Assembly: GCA_903915035.1 (NCBI GenBank)
Contig: CAIWRI010000135.1
Coordinates: 1-64,000 of the forward strand
DNA: 64,000 nt
Reading direction: 5' to 3'
Origin: an uncultured Nitrosomonadales bacterium
Lineage (GTDB): Bacteria; Pseudomonadota; Gammaproteobacteria; Burkholderiales; Gallionellaceae
Shown here one piece after another: positions 56,391 to 64,000 of the stretch; within the stretch, counting starts at the first letter, position 1, and each line of letters starts with the position of its first letter. A program made the translations under genes and the position numbers. Under the pieces are notes generated by a model. The model did not search any database. It had not been told where the DNA came from and worked only from the letters and a program-made list of their open reading frames with translations.

Positions 56391-57049
56391 ATAACGACCC
56401 GCCATAACAGCAGCACAGCAGTGACCAGCAACAACACATCAACTCTGGAGAAATGAAAAACCGGTAATTCCATTGTTCTAACCGCCTCTCGAGCAGGCAG
56501 ACCAACTTTGTTTTCAGTCATTGCTTCGCCATTTTCGGCTTTCAGCATATGCAAACTGTCCTGCCATGATTGCGAGCGCAGCACAGCGACTTCGGCATAA
56601 TGCAAGGTTAGCGCCAGGCGCACTGCCAGTCGTTCGCGCGACAGCCCCAGCCATTTCAGCGGAGCGAATAGCGAATACAGACCCGCTATCAGTTGCTGAC
56701 GGTGCAAGCGCTCCAGCAAAATCGCAAGACCGGCCAGCGCCATCAATAAACGCATCAGTTGCAGCAGTCCATCCTGTAAGCCTTCAAGACGGGGGCTAAA
56801 CGCGCCTAATAATACCGAAACCGGTTGTCCTGGTGTGGTGTAAGCATAAATCAGCCATAGCGAGAACATAATCCAGCGTGTACGACGCAGCAATTGGATA
56901 AATTTGTGGCGCGACAAAATAAAGGCGATTACCAGCAGCATGCCTCCTGAGGCAAGCAAGCCAGCAGGCGGCAGAAATTGCGTCACTGTGACCAGTACAC
57001 ACCAGATCAATATTTGTGTGGCGGGATGTAAGCTCATGATACTCTCCAC
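56387..57049 (-). CDS. EcfT/CbiQ-like membrane protein
   Basis: 220 residues with about four hydrophobic segments in the first half and a final one (about 205-220). LMRLLMALAGLAILLERLHR and LKWLGLSRERLAVRLALTLH resemble the coupling helices of the T component of energy-coupling-factor vitamin/metal transporters (the second has the A-x-R-x-A-L-x-L-x-Y pattern). No ECF ATPase or S component is nearby, so it either serves scattered partners or has changed role. Overlaps truA by four bases. A second ATG four codons in (MSLHPATQ) is possible. Function unconfirmed. Confidence 0.6.
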   Translation of the reverse strand: MESIMSLHPATQILIWCVLVTVTQFLPPAGLLASGGMLLVIAFILSRHKFIQLLRRTRWIMFSLWLIYAYTTPGQPVSVLLGAFSPRLEGLQDGLLQLMRLLMALAGLAILLERLHRQQLIAGLYSLFAPLKWLGLSRERLAVRLALTLHYAEVAVLRSQSWQDSLHMLKAENGEAMTENKVGLPAREAVRTMELPVFHFSRVDVLLLVTAVLLLWRVVI

Positions 57050-57121
57050 TAAAAACGATATCCGCCTGAAACCATAGTAACCGTGTGCTGAAACGCCCTT
57101 ATGCAGTCGACAGGCTATCAG

Positions 57122-57145
57122 AAAAAAAGCACCCGATCCGGGTGC
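57122..57145 (-). terminator. Rho-independent terminator after sodB
   Basis: GCACCCG-ATC-CGGGTGC (57129-57145) is a perfect 7-bp stem; on the minus strand it is followed by seven T residues (plus-strand A-run 57122-57128). A T-rich stretch also follows on the plus strand, so it could serve both directions. Confidence 0.93.
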
Positions 57146-57174
57146 CTTTTTATATTGCTGTTACTGAAAACCCG

Positions 57175-57762
57175 TTATGCGGCGAAATTTTTCGCGACAA
57201 AATCCCAATCAACCAGATTATTCAGATAGGTTTCAACAAACTTCGGACGCATGTTGCGATAGTCGATATAGTAAGCATGTTCCCATACGTCTACGCACAA
57301 CAAGGCGGTATCACCTGTCGTCAGCGGCGTGCCGGCAGCGCCCATATTGATAATTTCAACCGATCCGTCGGCCTTTTTAACCAGCCATGTCCAGCCGGAA
57401 CCGAAGTTAGCTACTGCGGAAGCCTGAAAAGCCTTCTTGAATTCTTCAAAACTTCCCCATTTTACGTTGATTGCGTCAGCCAGTGCGCAGGCAGGCACAC
57501 CGCCCCCTGCAGGTTTCATGCAAGTCCAGAAAAATGAATGATTCCACACCTGGGCTGCATTATTGTAAATGCCGCCGGCTGGTGCCTTTTTGATAATCGA
57601 CTCCAGATCAAGCGCTTCATACTCAGTGCCTTTGATCAGATTATTCAGATTAGTCACATAAGCCTGATGATGCTTGGCATAGTGATATTCAAATGTTTCC
57701 TGGGACATGTGCGGTTGCAGTGCATCCATTGCGTAAGGCAGAGCAGGTAAAGTATGTTCCAT
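57175..57762 (-). CDS. sodB: Superoxide dismutase, iron type
   Basis: Converts superoxide to oxygen and hydrogen peroxide in the cytosol. The 195 residues include the metal ligands in [17 protein letters not shown] (His near 27), [12 protein letters not shown] (His near 74), and [16 protein letters not shown] (Asp and His near 157-161). SFFW-T-C and FGSGWTWLV are more typical of Fe- than Mn-enzymes. Single-gene unit with its own terminator. Metal preference is a prediction. Confidence 0.96.
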   Translation of the reverse strand: MEHTLPALPYAMDALQPHMSQETFEYHYAKHHQAYVTNLNNLIKGTEYEALDLESIIKKAPAGGIYNNAAQVWNHSFFWTCMKPAGGGVPACALADAINVKWGSFEEFKKAFQASAVANFGSGWTWLVKKADGSVEIINMGAAGTPLTTGDTALLCVDVWEHAYYIDYRNMRPKFVETYLNNLVDWDFVAKNFAA

Positions 57763-57896
57763 ATTGTTCCCTTTAAAATATAAAAATTAACAAAGCAGTA
57801 ACGAAATAATACCACAGCTTTTTAGTCAAGCATCACTCAATTTCCCATTGACTGTCAATTCACACGCCGCTGAACGTCACACGACAAGCCTGATAT

Positions 57897-58220
57897 CTAT
57901 CGTTCCAGCAAATGCAGTTTATCTTTCACGCCCAGCCAGTCATCTGCGTCGACTGGCGGATCTTTCTTCTCGACGATAACGCCCCACAATTTGGACAATT
58001 CGGCATTCAATGCGATGAAATGGCTTTGTTCAGGTGGCAAATCATCCTCGGCAAAAATCGCTTCAGCCGGGCATTCAGCCACACACAAGGTGCAATCGAT
58101 ACATTCATCGGGATCAATCACCAGAAAGTTCGGGCCCTCACGAAAACAGTCAACCGGACACACATCCACACAATCTGTGAATTTGCATTTGATACAGCTT
58201 TCTGAAACTACATAAGTCAT
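57897..58220 (-). CDS. fdxA: 7Fe-type ferredoxin FdxA
   Basis: 107-residue ferredoxin with a [3Fe-4S] and a [4Fe-4S] cluster. The cysteines are in [19 protein letters not shown] (about 8-26) and in [17 protein letters not shown] (about 39-55), and the C-terminal extension [20 protein letters not shown] is the proteobacterial/Azotobacter type. Small cytosolic electron carrier; partners unknown. Lies alone and divergent from trxA. Confidence 0.94.
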   Translation of the reverse strand: MTYVVSESCIKCKFTDCVDVCPVDCFREGPNFLVIDPDECIDCTLCVAECPAEAIFAEDDLPPEQSHFIALNAELSKLWGVIVEKKDPPVDADDWLGVKDKLHLLER

Positions 58221-58413
58221 GACAATACTCCACTGTGCAAAATTTTTTGCATTCTACCAGAACGCAAGCGGATTGCGGATTGCGGATTGTCACAATAGCA
58301 CTTCACAACAACGTATTTTTTATATAGGATGCATACTATTGCAACAAACAAAGTTGCCAATCCCCTCTTCATTACAACTTGACTCAACCCCTAATTCACA
58401 GCGAGACCTAATC

Positions 58414-58740
58414 ATGAGCGAACATATTCACTACGTTACCGATGCAACCTTTGATGCCGACGTTACCCAGGCTGCATTGCCAGTGCTGGTTGATTACTGG
58501 GCAGAATGGTGCGGCCCCTGCCGCATGATTGCACCTATACTTGAAGAAGTCGCCAAGGAATATGCAGGACGCCTGACCATCGCGAAATTGAACGTTGACG
58601 AGAACCAGCAAACGCCACAGAAATTCGGCGTGCGCGGCATCCCGACACTGATGCTATTCAAGAACGGCAATATCGAAGCCACCAAAGTCGGCGCACTGTC
58701 AAAATCTCAGTTGACCGCTTTTATTGACAGCCACATCTAA
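58414..58740 (+). CDS. trxA: Thioredoxin
   Basis: 108 residues from the ATG at 58414 ([20 protein letters not shown]). Catalytic WCGPC at about 32-36 in [17 protein letters not shown], the buried Asp near 27, and the cis-proline in [13 protein letters not shown] near 77. Standard Trx1 size and features. A longer open frame upstream is not used. It precedes rho, a very common proteobacterial pair. Confidence 0.97.
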   Translation: MSEHIHYVTDATFDADVTQAALPVLVDYWAEWCGPCRMIAPILEEVAKEYAGRLTIAKLNVDENQQTPQKFGVRGIPTLMLFKNGNIEATKVGALSKSQLTAFIDSHI

Positions 58741-58864
58741 AACGTTTATTGTCACACCCGCATTACTTATAGAAAAAGCTGATAACAGCTCATGTCTTGC
58801 GGGTGGATACCTACACCGTATCGTCCGGCTCAACCCAAATCCTATTCATCCTTCTCGCGTTGCC

Positions 58865-60121
58865 ATGCACTTATCTGAAATAAAGTTAAAACATATTACT
58901 GAACTCGTTGAAATGGCAGCCGCCAATCAGATCGAGAATGCCAACCGGATGCGCAAGCAGGATCTGATGTTCGCGCTGCTAAAAAGCCATGCGAAAAAAG
59001 GAGAAAGTATTTACGGCGACGGCACACTGGAAATACTGCCGGACGGCTTCGGCTTTCTGCGCTCTCCTGATACCTCCTATCTGGCAGGACCTGACGATAT
59101 TTACGTCAGTCCCAGTCAAATACGCAGGTTCAATCTGCACACCGGCGATTCGATCGAAGGCGAGATCCGCACACCGAAAGACGGTGAACGTTATGTCGCG
59201 CTGGTAAAAGTCGACAAGGTTAATGACGAGCCGCCGGAAAATGCCAAGAACAAAATTCTGTTCGAGAATCTCACCCCGCTTTTCCCGACCCGACCGCTGA
59301 TCCTGGAGCGCGACATTCGCGCCGAGGAAAACATCACCGGCCGTATCATTGATATTGTGGCGCCGATAGGTAAAGGTCAGCGCGGCCTGCTGGTCGCCTC
59401 GCCGAAATCCGGTAAGACGGTGATGTTGCAACACATCGCACACTCGATTTCCGCCAACAATCCGGATGCAACATTAATCGTGCTGCTGATCGACGAGCGC
59501 CCTGAAGAAGTAACCGAGATGACCCGCACCGTGCGCGGCGAAGTGGTTGCCTCAACGTTTGACGAACCGGCCAGCCGTCATGTACAAGTTGCTGAAATGG
59601 TGCTGGAAAAAGCCAAGCGCCTGGTCGAACACAAGAAGGATGTGGTCATTCTGCTCGACTCGATCACCCGCTTGGCACGCGCCTACAACACCGTCATCCC
59701 CTCTTCAGGAAAAGTGCTGACCGGCGGTGTCGATGCCAATGCGCTGCATCGTCCCAAGCGTTTCTTTGGCGCGGCACGCAATATCGAAGAAGGCGGTTCT
59801 TTGACCATCATCGCAACCGCCCTGGTCGATACCGGTTCACGGATGGACGATGTGATCTACGAGGAATTCAAGGGTACCGGCAATATGGAAATCCATCTGG
59901 ACAGACGTATGGCTGAAAAGCGCATCTATCCTGCGATCAACATTAACCGTTCAGGCACCCGCAAGGAAGAATTACTATTAAAGCCTGACGTGCTGCAACG
60001 CATCTGGCTGCTGCGTAAACTGCTTTACCCGATGGACGAACTTGAATCCATGGAATTTTTGCTCGGAAAAATCAAGGCAACAAAAAACAACGCCGAGTTT
60101 TTCGATTCTATGCGTCGTTAA
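58865..60121 (+). CDS. rho: Transcription termination factor Rho
   Basis: Hexameric RNA helicase that ends transcription. 418 residues from the ATG at 58865 ([20 protein letters not shown]), matching the usual 418-419; the frame is open 47 codons upstream. RNA-binding domain has [20 protein letters not shown] (about 52-71), the P-loop is [12 protein letters not shown] (about 178-189), Q-loop and R-loop follow in [20 protein letters not shown] and [20 protein letters not shown]. About 125 bases after trxA. Confidence 0.97.
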   Translation: MHLSEIKLKHITELVEMAAANQIENANRMRKQDLMFALLKSHAKKGESIYGDGTLEILPDGFGFLRSPDTSYLAGPDDIYVSPSQIRRFNLHTGDSIEGEIRTPKDGERYVALVKVDKVNDEPPENAKNKILFENLTPLFPTRPLILERDIRAEENITGRIIDIVAPIGKGQRGLLVASPKSGKTVMLQHIAHSISANNPDATLIVLLIDERPEEVTEMTRTVRGEVVASTFDEPASRHVQVAEMVLEKAKRLVEHKKDVVILLDSITRLARAYNTVIPSSGKVLTGGVDANALHRPKRFFGAARNIEEGGSLTIIATALVDTGSRMDDVIYEEFKGTGNMEIHLDRRMAEKRIYPAININRSGTRKEELLLKPDVLQRIWLLRKLLYPMDELESMEFLLGKIKATKNNAEFFDSMRR

Positions 60122-60192
60122 ACCCTGCTCTTCGCCAAAGGCAGCGCAAAGCGACCCGTTAGCGATATTTTATTTTTATTTACAAAAGGCTT

Positions 60193-60220
60193 TTGACGTG
60201 AGCGGTTTTTTCTGTATAAT
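60193..60220 (+). promoter_or_regulatory. Strong sigma-70 promoter of rplU-rpmA
   Basis: TTGACG (60193-60198), spacer of 16, TATAAT (60215-60220), about 38 bases before the rplU start. Confidence 0.85.
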
Positions 60221-60258
60221 CCTCGCTTTCGCAAAATCCGCATTCGATCGAGGTTGTT

Positions 60259-60570
60259 ATGTACGCAGTCATTAAAACCGGTGGTAAGCAATATCGCGTC
60301 ATTACCGGCGAAACTTTAAAAGTTGAAATTCTTCCAGGCGAAATCGGCACTAGCTTCGTACTGGACAAGGTATTGATGATCTCTGATGGAGAAACGCTGT
60401 CAGTCGGTAAACCTATGCTGCTTGGCGCAACCGTTGCAGCAACCATCATTTCTCATGGTCGCGGCGATAAGGTTCGCATCTTCAAGATGCGCCGTCGTAA
60501 GCATTACCAGAAGAATCAAGGTCATCGTCAAAACTATACCGAAATCCGTATTGACGGCATTTCCGCGTAA
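60259..60570 (+). CDS. rplU: 50S ribosomal protein L21
   Basis: 103 residues, [20 protein letters not shown], with the [20 protein letters not shown]-type signature near the end ([20 protein letters not shown], about 74-93) that binds 23S rRNA. Length is exactly the usual one. First gene of the rplU-rpmA unit, with a strong promoter just upstream. Confidence 0.98.
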   Translation: MYAVIKTGGKQYRVITGETLKVEILPGEIGTSFVLDKVLMISDGETLSVGKPMLLGATVAATIISHGRGDKVRIFKMRRRKHYQKNQGHRQNYTEIRIDGISA

Positions 60571-60587
60571 TTTAAGGAGCACATACC

Positions 60588-60845
60588 ATGGCATCAAAAA
60601 AAGGCGGCGGCAGTACCAGTAACGGACGTGACTCGCACTCAAAGCGACTTGGCGTCAAACGTTACGGCGGTGAACTGATTAATGCGGGCAGCATTATCAT
60701 TCGTCAACGTGGCACAGAATTTCATCGCGGCGAAAATGTAGGCATGGGTAAAGATCACACCCTGTTTGCCAAAGTTACAGGCCGTGTTGTGTTCGCCATC
60801 AAGGGCGCGCAACAGCGCAGGACAGTTTCCATCATTGCAGCTTAA
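60588..60845 (+). CDS. rpmA: 50S ribosomal protein L27
   Basis: 85 residues, [20 protein letters not shown], followed by [20 protein letters not shown], the fixed L27 sequence. The N-terminal tail AxKKGGGSTxNGRDS reaches the peptidyl-transferase centre. AAGGAG precedes the start, 17 bases after rplU. Terminator follows. Confidence 0.98.
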   Translation: MASKKGGGSTSNGRDSHSKRLGVKRYGGELINAGSIIIRQRGTEFHRGENVGMGKDHTLFAKVTGRVVFAIKGAQQRRTVSIIAA

Positions 60846-60867
60846 GCTGTTTCGTTTGGAGCAAATC

Positions 60868-60897
60868 AGCCCTATCGCAAGGTAGGGCTTTTTTTAT
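60868..60897 (+). terminator. Rho-independent terminator after rpmA
   Basis: AGCCCTA (60868-60874) pairs with TAGGGCT (60883-60889), loop of 8, then seven to eight T residues. obgE begins 17 bases later, so some read-through is needed or obgE has its own start site. Confidence 0.88.
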
Positions 60898-60901
60898 TTA
60901 G

Positions 60902-61976
<1,075 letters not shown>

Positions 61977-61978
<2 letters not shown>

Positions 61979-62004
61979 TGGTTAGTGGGAAGTGGTTAGT
62001 TGAG
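61977..62004. repeat. Short heptanucleotide repeat between obgE and proB
   Basis: TAGTGGT TAGTGGG AAGTGGT TAGTTGA: four 7-base units that include the obgE stop codon at their start. Same class as those at 3712 and 16506. Confidence 0.65.
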
Positions 62005-62014
62005 TGAGGATGCA

Positions 62015-63136
62015 ATGACAAAAACCGTATTGACCGAAGCCCGTCGCATCGTCGTTAAGGTCGGCAGCTCTCTGGTGACCAATCAAGGAGCGGGGCTTGA
62101 TCTTGATGCCCTGAACAACTGGGCAAGGCAAATCTCCGCACTCATCGGCAGTGGCTACGAAGTGGTACTGGTATCCTCCGGTGCGATTGCGGAGGGTATG
62201 CAACGTCTTAACTGGCGCACACGCCCTGTAGCGATTCATGAACTGCAAGCCGCCGCCGCAGTCGGACAAATGGGTTTGGTGCAAGCCTACGAGACCTGTT
62301 TTCGCAAGCATGACCTGCATGCAGCACAAGTGCTGCTCACACATGCTGATCTGGCCGATCGTGAACGCTACCTGAACGCTCGCGCCACACTCAGCACTCT
62401 GCTGCAGCTACGCGTGATTCCAATCATCAATGAAAATGACACCGTGGTAACCGATGAAATCAAGTTCGGCGACAACGATACCCTAGGCGCGCTGGTCACT
62501 AATCTGATTGATGCAGATGTACTGGTCATCCTCACCGATCAGGACGGCTTATATACTGCCGATCCACGCCGCGATCCAACGGCCACACTGGTCGACACCG
62601 CAACCGCAGGAGACGCACAACTGGAGAGTATGGCGGGCGGCGCTGGAAGTTCCATCGGACGTGGCGGCATGCTGACCAAAATACTGGCGGCCAAACGCGC
62701 GGCGGCTAGCTCCGCACATACCGTGATCGCCTCCGGACATGAACCCGATGTCCTGCTGCGTCTTTTCAAGGGCGAGTCTATCGGCACACTGCTCACGGCA
62801 CCCGCACTGCCACTCGCAGCACGCAAACAATGGCTGGCCGGACACCTGCAAGTTACCGGCAAGCTAATACTCGATGACGGCGCAATCCGTGCGTTACGCA
62901 ACGATGGAAAGAGCTTGTTGCCGATAGGCGTCAAACAGGTATCCGGCGAATTCCAGCGCGGCGCTGTGGTCGCCTGCGTAAGCTTACAAGGCGTGGATAT
63001 TGCCCGCGGCCTGATCAACTACAACTCGGATGAAGCTATCCGCATTGCAGGTCATGCCAGCGGTGATATCGCTACTCTATTGGGCTATGGCGGCGACAGC
63101 GAAATCATCCATCGGGACAACCTTGTTTTATTGTAA
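62015..63136 (+). CDS. proB: Glutamate 5-kinase
   Basis: First step of proline synthesis. 373 residues from the ATG at 62015 ([20 protein letters not shown]), with GAGG upstream; a TTG five codons earlier is less likely. Amino-acid kinase domain has [52 protein letters not shown] and [20 protein letters not shown]; the C-terminal part (about 285-360) is a PUA domain ending [14 protein letters not shown]. Usual end of the obgE-proB group. Confidence 0.96.
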   Translation: MTKTVLTEARRIVVKVGSSLVTNQGAGLDLDALNNWARQISALIGSGYEVVLVSSGAIAEGMQRLNWRTRPVAIHELQAAAAVGQMGLVQAYETCFRKHDLHAAQVLLTHADLADRERYLNARATLSTLLQLRVIPIINENDTVVTDEIKFGDNDTLGALVTNLIDADVLVILTDQDGLYTADPRRDPTATLVDTATAGDAQLESMAGGAGSSIGRGGMLTKILAAKRAAASSAHTVIASGHEPDVLLRLFKGESIGTLLTAPALPLAARKQWLAGHLQVTGKLILDDGAIRALRNDGKSLLPIGVKQVSGEFQRGAVVACVSLQGVDIARGLINYNSDEAIRIAGHASGDIATLLGYGGDSEIIHRDNLVLL

Positions 63137-63203
63137 ATACGGCAAGGTTTTGACGAAATAATTTCGTTGCCCGACAAGAAATATTCCAAAGCGATGGCAA
63201 TGA

Positions 63204-63840
63204 TTATTTTTTCTGCGGAGAGTACATTTGATAGAACCAGGCATAGGGACTCAATCTGCGCCTGGATGCGCGAAGAAATAGTGGGGTATTTTGGCTTTGT
63301 GATGGATACTGGGTGTCCGTATATTTCATATGGTAGTGACTATCGCTCTCCTGGATACCAGTTTTTCAGGGTTAATTTCGAAGGGAGATAAGCCCAGCCA
63401 CCGATAGATATGCGACATGCAGGCCACAGGTTGCGCCATCAACTCTTCAAAGCGCACAAAATACAGTCGTTCCTGCACCCTTTTGGGCAATTCGGGTACG
63501 GCATGCAGGGAGATCAGCAGCGCACCGATCGACTTGTCTTTGGCAAACAGCATGTCCGCGCGACTCAGGCGGTCAAAATCGGCCAGATGATCGATGAAAT
63601 CAATCAGGATGGTTTTTTGATGCGGCACCTCGATGGAGCCGTAAATCTGTCCCAGCTCGCGGATACACACAATCAGTTTCGCTTAAGGTGTATGGATAAC
63701 AAAAGCTCGATGCAATGCAACCAAGCGCGGCTCTTATCCACCACGACAGGCTGATCACAATCCTGATTCCAGCCCCCTGCATTGCCGTTGTCAGATACGC
63801 ATAGCTGCTCTCAAATAAATTGCCCAATTGCGACAGCGTT
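63204..63840 (-). pseudogene. Sulfotransferase-family pseudogene
   Basis: Pieces of one sulfotransferase (PF13469-like) lie in different minus-strand frames: VVVDKSRAWLHCIELL (63700-63750), then KLIVCIRELGQIYGSIEV (63630-63683), then the PAPS-region-like ERLYFVRFEELMAQPVACMS and HIYRWLGLSPFEINPEKL, and after another shift ESDSHYHMKYTDTQYPS and RLSPYAWFYQMYSPQ with a TAA at 63204-63206. These follow the family order from DKSRxWxxxI to the C-terminal AWFY. The N-terminal PAPS loop is missing. At least two frameshifts. Confidence 0.75.
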
Positions 63841-64000
63841 TATTGCAGCGGAGCACGGAATTGCTATTGGAAAACAGATCACAGAGGCACGCAATCGGTG
63901 ATTCCAAAACGGGTGTGCGAGATTCATAAGGACGGCTCTATGTGATTCCTAGTGGGTAATCAAACGTCAACTTTCCACCAAATCATGGCGGATTCAACTC
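63841..64000. other. Right edge without a recognised gene
   Basis: No start, domain or repeat recognised in the last 160 bases; it may be part of a gene or element that continues outside the window. Confidence 0.4.

Noticed and set aside
63167-63391. 74-residue plus-strand gene after proB
   Set aside because: It is antisense to the sulfotransferase pseudogene, whose minus-strand frames explain the sequence.

Overview
The window reads as a chromosome segment of a betaproteobacterium, most likely of the order Nitrosomonadales (Gallionella/Sideroxydans-like). This is inferred from conserved gene orders: mlaFEDCB-ibaG-murA-hisG; truA-trpF-trpB-trpA-accD-folC-SPOR-cvpA-purF with metZ nearby; recA-recX-alaS; rplU-rpmA-obgE-proB. 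Most of the sequence is housekeeping. No tRNA, rRNA, prophage or CRISPR was found.

Layout. 0-8.4 kb: IS66 transposase end, a quinone reductase, an isolated hisG, then murA, ibaG and the Mla phospholipid-transport operon, and a YihY-family membrane protein. 8.4-21.3 kb: wrbA, rpmE, a GT39-type glycosyltransferase, trhO, aroC, tatD, a LemA/GIDE-EF-hand/spermidine-synthase-like/nnrD cluster and purL. 21.3-23.7 kb is an accessory island: decayed integron A (integrase remnant, attI, one GIY-YIG cassette, attC), then a long array of 21-bp repeats and a truncated gene. 23.7-31.4 kb: tpm, cytochrome b561, P-type ATPase, papain-like protease, ilvE, a zinc-finger protein, waaF. 31.4-34.4 kb is decayed integron B: integrase remnant, attI and a leftward array of about four cassettes carrying mostly broken toxin-antitoxin modules. 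34.5-38.6 kb: phosphomannomutase and alaS. 38.7-41.1 kb: a third cassette-like cluster between alaS and recX. 41.1-44.4 kb: recX, recA, pncC, metZ. 44.4-47.7 kb: a second 21-bp array with a decayed gene of the same family, and chrA. 47.7-63.1 kb: purF to truA, an EcfT-like protein, sodB, fdxA, trxA, rho, rplU, rpmA, obgE, proB. A sulfotransferase pseudogene closes the window.

The two most notable signals are as follows. (1) Two integron platforms lie in opposite orientation 12 kb apart. Their attI blocks match at 79 of 86 bases, each is joined to an N-terminal intI remnant, and each has cassettes running away from attI. (2) A repeated genetic unit occurs twice (22.6-23.4 and 44.65-45.5 kb): a conserved leader (AGCCGYGCGCTC...TGCAA), an array with strict 21-bp period that begins at the same point of the leader, and a gene of one family with the same ribosome binding site. 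The repeat sequences differ between loci while the period is kept. Heptanucleotide repeats that could form long hairpins also recur between housekeeping genes.

All calls come from reading the sequence and memory of protein families. No database search, folding or alignment program was run.
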